Shown one piece after another: positions 53,407-62,261 of a stretch of 64,000 nt of DNA (position 1 is the stretch's first letter; each line of letters opens with the position of its first letter). Below the pieces are notes generated by a model that saw nothing but the letters and a program-made list of their open reading frames with translations, had not been told where the DNA came from and did not search any database. The DNA is from Asticcacaulis currens (lineage in GTDB: Bacteria > Pseudomonadota > Alphaproteobacteria > Caulobacterales > Caulobacteraceae). The stretch lies in contig NZ_JAQQKW010000003.1 of assembly GCF_028550395.1 (NCBI RefSeq), positions 372,001 through 436,000 of the forward strand, given 5' to 3'. The translations under genes and the position numbers were made by a program.

Positions 53407-54393
53407 TTAAAGTCCGTCGAACAAAGCGGTCGAGAGATAGCGCTCGGCAAAGGACGGAATGATGACCACAATGGTCTTACCCGCATAGGCGTCCTGGGAC
53501 GCAAGACGGAAGGCGGCCTTCAGCGCCGCGCCAGACGAAATGCCGACCGGCAAGCCTTCCAGCTGGGCCGCTTGACGCGCCGTGGCGAAGGCGTCGTCGT
53601 TCGACACCTTCTCGACCTTGTCAATGACGCCCTTATCGAGAATGCCCGGTACGAAGCCCGCGCCAATACCCTGGATCTTGTGCGGGCCGGGCTCACCGCC
53701 CGACAGGACGGGCGAGGCTTCGGGCTCGACGGCCACCACTTCGACCGAGGCCTTCTTTTCCTTCAGTACCTGACCGATACCGGTGATCGATCCGCCGGTC
53801 CCGACGCCCGAGATCAGCACATCTACCGCGCCCTCGGTATCGTTCCAGATTTCCTCAGCGGTGGAAATGCGATGGATTTGCGGGTTGGCGGCGTTTTCGA
53901 ACTGCTGCGGCATGACCGCGCCCGGGGTGGCCGCAACCAGTTCCTGCGCGCGATTGACGGCTCCGCGCATCCCCTTCTCCGCCGGGGTCAGCTCAAGGCG
54001 CGCTCCCAGAAGGGCCAGCATCTTGCGGCGTTCCAGCGACATGGATTCCGGCATGACGAGGATCAGCTCATAACCCTTTTGCGCGGCGACAAAAGCCAGC
54101 GCGATACCCGTATTACCGGACGTCGGCTCGATAATGACGCCGCCGGGCTTCAACTGGCCCGTAGCTTCCAGCGCTTCGACCATGGCCACGCCGATGCGGT
54201 CCTTGACCGAGGCCAGAGGATTGAAAAATTCCAGCTTGGCCAGAACCGTTGCCTTGGCGCCGTATTCGGCCGACAGGCGCGGCAACTTCACCAGCGGCGT
54301 GTCGCCAATCGTGTCGAGGATCGATTCGAATACCTTGCCGCGGCCTTTGCGGGCAAAACGCGGGGCTGTTGATTGCGGTTGCGTGTCGGGCAT
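53407..54393 (-). CDS. cysK: cysteine synthase A
   Basis: A 328-aa PLP enzyme making cysteine from O-acetylserine and sulfide. Visible features: DTIGDTPLVKLPRL, the PLP lysine in NPLASVKDRIG, the substrate-binding EPTSGNTGIALA, the phosphate-binding GVGTGGSITG, and GISSGAAL near the C-terminus. The start at 54393 is chosen because GGAGG lies 8 nt upstream; an earlier in-frame codon at 54456 would add unrelated residues. The extra ~20 N-terminal residues before the conserved domain are slightly longer than usual. Confidence 0.96.
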   Translation of the reverse strand: MPDTQPQSTAPRFARKGRGKVFESILDTIGDTPLVKLPRLSAEYGAKATVLAKLEFFNPLASVKDRIGVAMVEALEATGQLKPGGVIIEPTSGNTGIALAFVAAQKGYELILVMPESMSLERRKMLALLGARLELTPAEKGMRGAVNRAQELVAATPGAVMPQQFENAANPQIHRISTAEEIWNDTEGAVDVLISGVGTGGSITGIGQVLKEKKASVEVVAVEPEASPVLSGGEPGPHKIQGIGAGFVPGILDKGVIDKVEKVSNDDAFATARQAAQLEGLPVGISSGAALKAAFRLASQDAYAGKTIVVIIPSFAERYLSTALFDGL

Positions 54394-54690
54394 TGGGAAA
54401 CCTCCGTAACAGGTTCGATGAATAGGGCCTGGCGTCCCGCATGGGCTGACCGGCACGGCGAGCGGGCACCAAAAACAGGTGTCCAGCCCTATAGGATATG
54501 GGTTCGCATGGCCATGGCCGCGACGTGCAGCATCGCCATCGACTGCGAATTTTAGCGATTATAGCCGCAAGGGTGTTCCCTGATAAGGCAAATCACCTCA
54601 CACATGGCGCGATCAGAACTAAACTGCCTGGTTCGAAGCCGGGTCTAAATCCACATCGGTTCGCCGATCCCACTGCAGAGACTGAAGACC

Positions 54691-55395
54691 ATGGACGACC
54701 TCTCGCTGGCCACACCTGAACAGGGTTCCGAAACCGAGGCCAAATCCCCCGCGCACGCCCTGCCCAACCCGCATGAACTGGCGACGCAACTGGTCGCCAA
54801 GCTGTGCCACGACTTTATTTCGCCGACCGGGGCCATTATTTCGGGCCTTGACCTGCTCAGCGACCCGTCGGCGCAGGACATGCGCGACGATGCGGTCAAC
54901 CTGATCCAAACCTCAGCGACCAAGCTGGTCACGCTGGTGCACTTCGCCCGCGTGGCCTTCGGGGCGGCGACCTCGGCCGAAGCCTTTTCGGCCAAGGAGT
55001 TGAACAATACCCTGTCCGATGTCTTTTCGACTATGCGCGCCACGCTGGATTTCGACGTGGCCGACGATATCGTGTTTGAAAAGCCGGCGGCCCGAGCTCT
55101 GATGAATCTTGGCTATATTGCCGGTAACGCTTTGCCGACCGGGGGCACAGCGACCATACGCCGCGAAGACAGCGATGAGGCCATCACCCTGAAGGCGCAG
55201 TCCAACGGGCCGCGCGCCCGCCTGAAGCCCGAAGCGGTCGAGGGCCTGAACGGTCAGCCGCTGTCGGACGGCCTTAGCGGGCAATGGATTCAGCCCTACT
55301 GGCTGTACAGTGTGGTCCAAGAGGCCGGCGGCACGCTGGAGGTCAATCTGGCACCCGATTCACTAAGCATTAAGATCGTTCTTCCGAAAAAATAA
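54691..55395 (+). CDS. chpT: histidine phosphotransferase ChpT
   Basis: A 234-aa phosphotransfer protein. ELATQLVAKLCHDFISPTGAIISGLDLL gives the phosphoryl-acceptor His40 in LCHDF, the ChpT signature. A helical hairpin for dimerisation follows, and the C-terminal half is a degenerate GHKL fold (ALMNLGYIAGNALPTGG, then WLYSVVQEAGGTLEV) without ATP-binding motifs. In Caulobacter ChpT relays phosphate from CckA to CtrA and CpdR. CtrA is encoded 8 kb away in this window; CckA is not in it. The gene lies 127 nt upstream of cheA on the same strand, so some co-transcription is possible. Confidence 0.92.
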   Translation: MDDLSLATPEQGSETEAKSPAHALPNPHELATQLVAKLCHDFISPTGAIISGLDLLSDPSAQDMRDDAVNLIQTSATKLVTLVHFARVAFGAATSAEAFSAKELNNTLSDVFSTMRATLDFDVADDIVFEKPAARALMNLGYIAGNALPTGGTATIRREDSDEAITLKAQSNGPRARLKPEAVEGLNGQPLSDGLSGQWIQPYWLYSVVQEAGGTLEVNLAPDSLSIKIVLPKK

Positions 55396-55521
55396 CAAAG
55401 TTCACGTTTCCAGCCCGTTCTGCAAACACTCCTTTAACCAAACCATCTGATGATGGGCGGTCAAAGGTCCGACCCACGCCCTCGATTCCGGGTCGGCCAT
55501 AGTGTTCTGACGGGGTGTAAA

Positions 55522-57924
55522 GTGGACGATCTGATTGCGGAATTCCTGACCGAGACGGCCGAAAGCCTTGAGGTGGTCGATAGTGAACTGGTCAAGTTCG
55601 AGGCTAACCCCAACGAACGAAAAACGCTCGATAATATTTTCCGGCTTGTGCACACCATCAAAGGCACCTGCGGGTTTCTGGGCTTGGGCCGTCTCGAAGC
55701 GGTCGCCCACGCAGGTGAAACCCTGCTGGGCCGCTTCCGCGATGGCAAGCTGGAGGTCACGCCGACGGCGGTGACGCTGGTTCTGCACTCCATCGACCGC
55801 ATCAAGCTGATCCTTAACGGTCTGGAGCAGACCGGCAATGAGCCCGACGGCGATGATCAGGACCTGATCTCGCAACTGGAAGCCATGGCCGAGGGCCGCG
55901 AGGTCGCTATCGAGACCGTTCAGGCGGTTCAGGTGCCCGACCGCCCGATCAATGCCGACATCCCCGAAGTGGTGATCGCCGAGACCAAGCCGGAGCTGGA
56001 TCGCCCGCTGCGTCCGGGTGAGGTTTCGCTTGATGAACTGGAAGCCGCCTTCCTGGCCGCCGAGGCCCCCGACTGGATGAGTGATCCGGAGCCGGAACCT
56101 GCGGTCGAAGCCCAGGCCGAAGCACCCAAGGCGGAAGCGAAGCCCGAACCCAAGGTCGAAGTCCCCGTCACCGCTGCGCCGAAGGCTGAGCCGGTCGAAG
56201 CGCCGTCCGGTGCCCTCGCCGCCGCGCTGGGTGAAGAAAACGGCGGTATCGCCACCACCCAGTCGATCCGTGTCTCGGTCGATGTGCTGGAAGGGCTAAT
56301 GACCCTCGTGTCGGAAATGGTTCTGACCCGCAATCAGCTTCTGCAAATTTCGCGTAACCGCGAAGACTCCGCCTTCGCCACTCCGCTGCAACGCCTGTCC
56401 ACCCTGACCGGCGAATTGCAGGACAGCGTGATGAAGACCCGCATGCAGCCCATCGGCGCGGCGTGGAAAAAGCTGCCCCGTCTGGTGCGCGATCTGTCGC
56501 ACGAACTGGGCAAGAAGATCGACCTGATCATGGAAGGCGAAGGCACAGAACTGGACCGTCAGGTTCTGGAACTGATTCGCGACCCGCTGACCCACATGGT
56601 CCGCAACTCGGCCGACCACGGTTTGGAGCCGACCGAGGAGCGCATCGCGCTGGGCAAGCCCGCCAATGGTCAGGTGAAGCTGGCGGCCTTCCATGAAGGC
56701 GGCTACATCGTCATCCGCATTTCTGACAATGGCCGCGGCCTGAACACCGCCCGCATCCGTGAAAAGATCGTCGAAAAGGGTCTGGCCACCCGCGCCGAAG
56801 TCGAAGGCATGAGCGATCAGCAGATCCATCGCTACATCTTCGCGCCGGGCTTCTCGACGGCGGCCAAGGTCACCAACCTGTCCGGCCGCGGCGTCGGCAT
56901 GGACGTGGTGCGCACCAATATCGAGCAGATCGGCGGTCAGATCGACCTCAACTCGATCGCCGGTCAGGGCACGACCTTCACCATCAAGATCCCGCTAACG
57001 CTCGCCATCGTTTCCGCACTGATCGTCGGTGCGGGCGGCCAGAAGTTCGCCGTACCGCAAACCTCGGTTATGGAACTGGTCCGCACCGGTACCAATGCCG
57101 AGCACAAGATCGAAAAGATCAACGATGCCCTCGTCTTGCGCCTGCGCGACAAGCTGCTGCCTCTGGTCCAGCTTGGCCCGACACTGCAACTTGAAACCGC
57201 GACCGAAGAGAACGCCACCTTCGTCATGGTCATCCAGGTCGGTGAGCGCCGCTACGGACTGGTCGTCAACGACGTTCTCGACACAGAAGAAATCGTCGTC
57301 AAGCCGCTGGCCTCCATTCTGCGAGACGTCGATCTGTTCTCCGGCGCGACCATTCTGGGCGACGGCTCGGTGGTGCTGATCCTTGACCCGAACGCCCTGT
57401 CCGAGCGCGCTGGCAACATGCTGGAAGAAAAGGTCGAAGACGGGGCCGAAGACGCCATCGCCGAAAGCGCGCTGGGCCAGAAGGTGGCCATGCTGCTGTT
57501 CCGTGCGGGCGGCGGTGCGCCGAAGGCGGTCGAACTGGAGCATATCACACGCCTCGAACACATCGAGTCGGACAAGATCGAACGCATGGATGGCCGCGCC
57601 GCGCTCCAATATCGCGGCAAGCTGATGCCGATCCTTAATGTCGCCGACGCTTACGGCTTCAAGGAGCAGGACATCCAGCCGCTTCTGGTCTTCACCGGCG
57701 AAGGCTACGCCATGGCGCTGGCGGTCGATGAGATCGTCGATGTGGTCGAAGACTTCCTCAATATCGAACTGTCGCCGGATCGTCCGGGGGTACGCGGCAC
57801 GGCCGTCATTACCGGTCGCGCCTGCGAAATCCTCGACGTCGATCACTACCTGCTGCGCGGTCTGGCCGAACACGCCCGCCGTCAACACCCGTCCGCCCAA
57901 GACCTTATCACCGAAGCTGCCTGA
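55522..57924 (+). CDS. cheA: chemotaxis histidine kinase CheA
   Basis: An 800-aa kinase. The P1 domain has the phospho-acceptor His44 in LVHTIKGTCGFLG. A Glu/Pro/Ala-rich linker (about 170-235) replaces a clear P2 domain. Dimerisation (P3), the HATPase (P4; MVRNSADHGLE N box, ISDNGRGL and SGRGVGMDVV G boxes) and the CheW-like P5 domain follow, and another CheW-like stretch is at the C-terminus (about 650-800, MLLFRAGGGAPKAVELE onwards). GTG 55522 (VDDLIAEFLTETAESL) fits the family start; ATG 55450 would add residues not typical of CheA. It heads the cheAWYBR operon. Confidence 0.95.
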   Translation: MDDLIAEFLTETAESLEVVDSELVKFEANPNERKTLDNIFRLVHTIKGTCGFLGLGRLEAVAHAGETLLGRFRDGKLEVTPTAVTLVLHSIDRIKLILNGLEQTGNEPDGDDQDLISQLEAMAEGREVAIETVQAVQVPDRPINADIPEVVIAETKPELDRPLRPGEVSLDELEAAFLAAEAPDWMSDPEPEPAVEAQAEAPKAEAKPEPKVEVPVTAAPKAEPVEAPSGALAAALGEENGGIATTQSIRVSVDVLEGLMTLVSEMVLTRNQLLQISRNREDSAFATPLQRLSTLTGELQDSVMKTRMQPIGAAWKKLPRLVRDLSHELGKKIDLIMEGEGTELDRQVLELIRDPLTHMVRNSADHGLEPTEERIALGKPANGQVKLAAFHEGGYIVIRISDNGRGLNTARIREKIVEKGLATRAEVEGMSDQQIHRYIFAPGFSTAAKVTNLSGRGVGMDVVRTNIEQIGGQIDLNSIAGQGTTFTIKIPLTLAIVSALIVGAGGQKFAVPQTSVMELVRTGTNAEHKIEKINDALVLRLRDKLLPLVQLGPTLQLETATEENATFVMVIQVGERRYGLVVNDVLDTEEIVVKPLASILRDVDLFSGATILGDGSVVLILDPNALSERAGNMLEEKVEDGAEDAIAESALGQKVAMLLFRAGGGAPKAVELEHITRLEHIESDKIERMDGRAALQYRGKLMPILNVADAYGFKEQDIQPLLVFTGEGYAMALAVDEIVDVVEDFLNIELSPDRPGVRGTAVITGRACEILDVDHYLLRGLAEHARRQHPSAQDLITEAA

Positions 57925-57932
57925 GGTTCATA

Positions 57933-58376
57933 ATGAGTATCCGTGATTACGTGACCCTGCGTGTCGGTGGCCAGTTGTTTGGCGTCGATGCCGCCCGCGT
58001 CCATGATGTTTTCCATCCGCGCGGCCTGACCCCGGTGCCTTTGTCGCGCACCGAAATCGCTGGCGTGCTGAACCTGCGGGGCCGCATCGTGACCGCCGTC
58101 TGCGCCCGCCGTCGTCTGGGCCTTGGGCCGCGTCCGGCCGATGCGCCGGAGCCGCTGGCCATCGGCCTCGAAGTTCATGGGGACTCCTACGGTCTGGTCA
58201 TCGACTCCGTCGATGAGGTGCTGAAGCTGGACGATGAGAAATTTCACGCCCCGCCGGGCAACCTGCCGCCGCGCTGGGCAGAAATTATCGTCGGCGTTTA
58301 TCAATTGGAAAAGGAACTTCTGATAGTTCTGGACCCGCACACCCTTCTGGACGCTGCCCACCTCAAGGCCGCTTAA
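57933..58376 (+). CDS. cheW: chemotaxis coupling protein CheW
   Basis: A 147-aa SH3-like adaptor that links receptors to CheA. It begins DYVTLRVGGQLFGVDAARVHDVF and has the CheW core VPLSRTEIAGVLNLRGRIVTAV, then YGLVIDSVDEVLKL. It lies 8 nt after cheA. Confidence 0.95.
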   Translation: MSIRDYVTLRVGGQLFGVDAARVHDVFHPRGLTPVPLSRTEIAGVLNLRGRIVTAVCARRRLGLGPRPADAPEPLAIGLEVHGDSYGLVIDSVDEVLKLDDEKFHAPPGNLPPRWAEIIVGVYQLEKELLIVLDPHTLLDAAHLKAA

Positions 58377-58451
58377 AGTTTGGCGCGCGATTGAATCCGA
58401 AAACCGGTGCCCACTTTTCGGATTGCGCTTACGGGCTCAGGAAAAAGCGAT

Positions 58452-58817
58452 ATGAAAACCTGCCTCGTCGTCGATGACAGCCGCGTTATCCGCAAGGTGG
58501 CGCGCCGCATTCTGGAAAACCTCCAGTTTGAAGTGGCTGAGGCCAATGACGGTCTGGAAGCCCTCAATTACTGCAAGTCCTCCATGCCTAACGCCATCCT
58601 GCTCGACTGGAACATGCCGGTCATGGATGGCATCACCTTCCTGCGTCAGTTGCGCAAGGAAGAAGGCGGTACGGCCCCGGTCGTAGTCTTCTGCACCACG
58701 GAAAACGATCTGGCGCATATTACCGAGGCCCTGACCGAAGGCGCTTCAGAATACATCATGAAGCCCTTTGACGGGGAAATCCTCGAAGCCAAGTTTTCCG
58801 AAGTCGGCCTAATCTAA
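58452..58817 (+). CDS. cheY: chemotaxis response regulator CheY
   Basis: A 121-aa single receiver domain. It has the acidic pair in CLVVDDSRVIRKVARRIL, the phospho-acceptor Asp52 in ILLDWNMPVMDG, a conserved Thr in VFCTTEND, and the invariant Lys in YIMKPFDGE. It presumably acts at the flagellar switch after phosphorylation by CheA. Upstream the gap to cheW is 75 nt. ATG 58452 is chosen over a longer frame from 58407 because it gives the normal CheY start. Confidence 0.93.
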   Translation: MKTCLVVDDSRVIRKVARRILENLQFEVAEANDGLEALNYCKSSMPNAILLDWNMPVMDGITFLRQLRKEEGGTAPVVVFCTTENDLAHITEALTEGASEYIMKPFDGEILEAKFSEVGLI

Positions 58818-58831
58818 GGTTTTGTCAGCGT

Positions 58832-60046
58832 ATGTCGCTTAACCCCAATCCATCGGTATCGCTGCGCCCACTGCGGGTGATGATCGTCGATGACTCGGCC
58901 GTCGTGCGCGGCCTTGTGACCCGCTGGATCGAAGCGGAAAGCGATATGGTTCTGGTCGGTTCCGCCACGGACGGTCAGAAAGGCATCGACAAGCTGAAAG
59001 AGCTTCAGCCGGACGTGCTGATCCTCGATATCGAGATGCCGAACATGAACGGCCTCGAAGCGCTGCCGAAGATGCTTGAGGCCAAGCCGGGCCTGAAGAT
59101 ACTGATGGCCTCCACGCTCACCACACGCGGCGCGTCGGTCACCATCCGCGCCCTGGAACTGGGGGCGGCGGACTACGTGCCCAAACCCGATTCCGCCCGC
59201 ATCGGCGGGGCGGACGGCTTCAAAAGCGAGCTTTTGACCAAGGTTCGCGCCCTGTGCGGTCGCACGCGCGCCTGGCCGAGCGCCGCCGCAGCCGGTGCAT
59301 CAACCACGGCCCCAAGCGCCCCGGTTAACCTTAATACGCCCACACCTGGCATCATAACCCCTATTCGCCGCATTGACCGGCCCGCCGCACCGTCCTCGAC
59401 CGGTCTCGGCACCGGCCACGTGGCCGCCGCTCCGCGTGTGCGCCCGGCCGCGGGGCCGCGCCGCTGCGACATCCTGCTGGTCGGCGCCTCCACGGGCGGG
59501 CCCCCGGCCCTGCGCAACTTCCTTGCCGGTCTCGGGCCGGACTGGCGTATCCCGGTGCTGATCGTTCAGCACATGCCCTCGACCTTTACGACCATCCTCG
59601 CCGAACACCTCGACAAGGCCCTGCCGCAGAAGGTGGTCGAAGCCCAGGACGGTATGGGCCTGAAAGGCAGCCACATCTATATTGCGCCCGGTGACTTCCA
59701 CATGACGCTGAAAGGCACGCCGGGTCAGCCATCGATCCGCCTCGATCAGTCGGCCCCCGTCAACTGGTGCCGTCCGGCGGTCGATCCGTTGTTTAAATCC
59801 GGCGCGGAACTCTATGGCAAGAATGTCGTGGCCGTCGTCCTGACCGGCATGGGCCACGATGGCCGTGACGGTGCGCGGGCTTTGGTCGATGTCAATGCCA
59901 CCGTGATGGTGCAGGACGAAAAGTCGTCGGTCGTCTGGGGAATGCCCGGGGCCGTCGCCGAAGCCGGACTGGCCGAATTTATAAAACCCATCGATGGACT
60001 GGCGCAAACGTGCCGTGCCATCGCCAAAGGTGAGAAAATTATATGA
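58832..60046 (+). CDS. cheB: protein-glutamate methylesterase CheB
   Basis: A 404-aa two-domain enzyme. The receiver (about 13-140) has the phospho-acceptor Asp66 in VLILDIEMPNMNG. An Ala/Pro-rich linker (about 150-205) joins it to the methylesterase domain, with the catalytic Ser in GASTGGP, the His in IVQHMP and the Asp in GMGHDGRDG. It demethylates receptors and can deamidate them. The stop overlaps the cheR start (ATGA). Confidence 0.95.
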   Translation: MSLNPNPSVSLRPLRVMIVDDSAVVRGLVTRWIEAESDMVLVGSATDGQKGIDKLKELQPDVLILDIEMPNMNGLEALPKMLEAKPGLKILMASTLTTRGASVTIRALELGAADYVPKPDSARIGGADGFKSELLTKVRALCGRTRAWPSAAAAGASTTAPSAPVNLNTPTPGIITPIRRIDRPAAPSSTGLGTGHVAAAPRVRPAAGPRRCDILLVGASTGGPPALRNFLAGLGPDWRIPVLIVQHMPSTFTTILAEHLDKALPQKVVEAQDGMGLKGSHIYIAPGDFHMTLKGTPGQPSIRLDQSAPVNWCRPAVDPLFKSGAELYGKNVVAVVLTGMGHDGRDGARALVDVNATVMVQDEKSSVVWGMPGAVAEAGLAEFIKPIDGLAQTCRAIAKGEKII

Positions 60047-60885
60047 CCCCGGAAGATACCGAACACCTTGCGGCCCTGCTGAAGCAACGCTCCGGTCTGA
60101 TCCTCGGCTCGGACAAGACCTACCTCATCGAAAGCCGTCTGGCCCCCGTGGCGCGCCGCGAAGGCTTTGCCAATGTCGGTGCCCTGCTGACGGCCTTGCG
60201 TACCAAGCGTGACGAAAAGCTGATCTATACCGTCACCGACGCGATGACGACGAACGAGACCTTTTTCTTCCGCGACAAGACGCCGTTTGATCAGTTCAAA
60301 TCCGACGTCCTGCCCGCTTTGGCCAAGAGCCGCACGGGCGACATCAAGATCTGGTGCGCGGCCTGCTCGACCGGTCAGGAACCCTATTCCCTGGCCATGA
60401 TGATGGAAGAATCGCGCGCACAGTTTCCGCGCGTCAATCTCGACATCCTGGCCACCGATATTTCCGAACGCTGCCTCGAAAAGGCGCAGGCTGGCCTCTA
60501 TACCCAGTTCGAGGTTCAGCGCGGCCTGCCCATCCAGATGATGGTCAAGCACTTCGAAAAAATCGACGAAATGTGGCGCATTTCGCCTAAAATCCGTCAA
60601 GCCGTCCGCTACAAAAAGCTGAACTTGCTCGACGATCTGCGTTCGGTGGGCCGTCAGGACGTTATTTATTGCCGCAACGTGCTGATCTATTTCGACCTCG
60701 AAACCAAGAAGCGCGTTCTGGAGCAAATGGCCACCCTGCTGGCAGATGACGGCTTCCTCTTCCTTGGGGCCGCAGAAACCGTGCTTGGCATTACCGACGT
60801 GTTTAAGCCGATGGCCGGGATGCGCGGGCTTTACGTAAAAAATCAGGCCAGTGCGGCGCCGACAGTGCGCAAGTTCGGCACCTGA
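60043..60885 (+). CDS. cheR: chemotaxis protein methyltransferase CheR
   Basis: A 280-aa SAM-dependent methyltransferase. It has the N-terminal CheR domain (about 1-75), MTTNETFFFRDKTPFDQ, the SAM-binding WCAACSTGQEPYSLAM and the ATDIS segment, and CRNVLIYFD near residue 215. It methylates receptor glutamates with S-adenosylmethionine. It is translationally coupled to cheB, and a strong terminator closes the operon. Confidence 0.95.
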   Translation: MTPEDTEHLAALLKQRSGLILGSDKTYLIESRLAPVARREGFANVGALLTALRTKRDEKLIYTVTDAMTTNETFFFRDKTPFDQFKSDVLPALAKSRTGDIKIWCAACSTGQEPYSLAMMMEESRAQFPRVNLDILATDISERCLEKAQAGLYTQFEVQRGLPIQMMVKHFEKIDEMWRISPKIRQAVRYKKLNLLDDLRSVGRQDVIYCRNVLIYFDLETKKRVLEQMATLLADDGFLFLGAAETVLGITDVFKPMAGMRGLYVKNQASAAPTVRKFGT

Positions 60886-60906
60886 TTACGAGCTCCTTGC
60901 GATGAG

Positions 60907-60936
60907 AAAAACCCCGCTCTCACAGCGGGGTTTTTT
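60907..60936 (+). terminator. che operon intrinsic terminator
   Basis: ACCCCGCT (60911-60918) pairs with AGCGGGGT (60924-60931), flanked by an A run and followed by TTTTTT, about 20 nt after the cheR stop. Confidence 0.92.
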
Positions 60937-61004
60937 ATTGCCTGTTACGTTTTGTTTGATACCAAATTTGATTTCGAAACGGAGTTCGGAATACGCTTTG
61001 ACGA

Positions 61005-61346
61005 TCAGGCCGTCTTCTTGGTGCCCGGTTCCGGCACGGTCAGTTGACTCCACGCCTCCGGCTTGCCTTGCGCGCAATCGTTGAGCAGATAGTCCGCCAG
61101 GTCCGACAGATGCGTCAGCTCCGCGCTGTAGATGATAGAGCGTCCGCTGCGATAGGCTTTGAGAAGACCTGCCCCGGTCAGAATGCTGAGGTGAGTCGAG
61201 GTCGTATTGGCGGGAGCCTTAATGGCGCGGGCGATCTCACCGGCGGGCATACCGGAGGGGCCAGCGCGCACAATGGTGCGAAAGGCTTCCAGCCGGCCCG
61301 GATGGGCAAGGGCGAACAAGGCAACGACGGCATCATCCATTTCCAT
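61005..61346 (-). CDS. ArsR family transcriptional regulator
   Basis: A 113-aa winged-helix regulator. It has VVALFALAHPGRLEAFRTIV at the start, the recognition region GEIARAIKAPANTTSTHLSIL, then GAGLLKAYRSGRSIIYSAEL, the wing. Metal-binding cysteines of the ArsR type (ELCVC) are absent; the usual position reads GLLKAYR. It may therefore sense something other than arsenite. ATG 61346 is chosen as the family-like start; an earlier ATG at 61361 exists. It is separated from the upstream phosphatase-like gene by a terminator. Confidence 0.88.
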   Translation of the reverse strand: MEMDDAVVALFALAHPGRLEAFRTIVRAGPSGMPAGEIARAIKAPANTTSTHLSILTGAGLLKAYRSGRSIIYSAELTHLSDLADYLLNDCAQGKPEAWSQLTVPEPGTKKTA

Positions 61347-61447
61347 GAGCAAACCATACATGAAAGCGCCGGGGCTAAAAACCCCCGGCAGGGGAAATTG
61401 CAGACGAAAACGCTCGTTTTCTGACGCTGTAAATATAAGGAAACCAT

Positions 61448-61479
61448 AAAGAAAGGGCGGTTGCGCAAAACAACCGCCC
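61448..61479 (-). terminator. intrinsic terminator of the phosphatase-like gene
   Basis: GGGCGGTTG and CAACCGCCC form a perfect 9-bp stem with a 7-nt loop. On the minus strand it is followed by TTTCTTT. It isolates the phosphatase-like gene from the ArsR-type gene. Confidence 0.85.
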
Positions 61480-61536
61480 AAGGTCAGGGAGAATTTCGAA
61501 AAACCCGACATTCAAACGGTTTTTTACGGCCGCCTG

Positions 61537-62049
61537 TCAGGCCGCCAGACGGATATAGGCCTCGCCCATGCGCTCCAGACGGTCGGCTGCGGCTTCCCCC
61601 GCGAGGAAGGTGGGGCTCATCTGGCTTAGCGTTTCGATGCGCGAGCAGAGCGCGCCAAACAGGTCGGCATAGGCGGTGGCGATCATGGCCGGGGAGCCCA
61701 TCACGTCTTCGGGGTCGGGGAGGAACCAGTCGATCAGGCGGGGGTTGCCCTTGAATTGCGGCAGGCGGCCCTGCGGCAGGTGGTGCGAGAGGCGGAAGAC
61801 GAAGTCCAGCTCCGGCGCATCCGCCGCGCCGAAGTCTTCGACGGCCTTGGGCACAAGGGTCTGAATATTGTAGTTGATGCGGTGCAAAAGCGCGATGGCG
61901 TAGGGGCTTATGGCCACAGCCGGCGTCACCCCGGCGGAAAAGGCCTCAAAGCGCCCGGCGCCCAGACGGTTGAGCAGGGCTTCGGCCAGAATGGAACGCG
62001 AGGAATTACGCTCGGCCAGAAACAAGACGTGGATCGGACGATGATACAT
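61537..62049 (-). CDS. low-molecular-weight protein-tyrosine phosphatase/ArsC homologue lacking the catalytic cysteine
   Basis: A 170-aa protein with the LMW-PTP/arsenate reductase fold signature at its N-terminus: VLFLAERNSSRSILAEALLNRLG. The catalytic P-loop of the family is C-x5-R-S; here the Cys position is Ala (codon GCC), while the Arg-Ser is kept. The C-terminal acid loop region is LIDWFLPDPEDVMG, where a catalytic Asp is normally in a DP motif, and DP is present. It is thus a likely pseudophosphatase that may bind anions or partners. It lies upstream of an ArsR-type regulator. Confidence 0.85.
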   Translation of the reverse strand: MYHRPIHVLFLAERNSSRSILAEALLNRLGAGRFEAFSAGVTPAVAISPYAIALLHRINYNIQTLVPKAVEDFGAADAPELDFVFRLSHHLPQGRLPQFKGNPRLIDWFLPDPEDVMGSPAMIATAYADLFGALCSRIETLSQMSPTFLAGEAAADRLERMGEAYIRLAA

Positions 62050-62261
62050 GTAGGCTCTCCCCGGCCCCACACCCCGGCGGCCGTCTGCAGGCGGGAGGAA
62101 AACGTCCTTCCCACAACTACGTTATCAGAGCTTGATGAGTTTGCGGTTTACAGACAGGGTTAAGATATTCCTGACAAAAATCAGTGGTAAACCTTATCGT
62201 GAGCTTATTTCTAAGCCGCTGGAAACCGGCTATGGTTTGCATGAAAATTGTGGAGAACCCT

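Noticed and set aside
61005-62049. Arsenic resistance operon (ArsR plus ArsC)
   Set aside because: The regulator lacks the arsenite-binding cysteines, the ArsC-like protein lacks its catalytic Cys, a terminator separates them and no arsenite pump gene is present.
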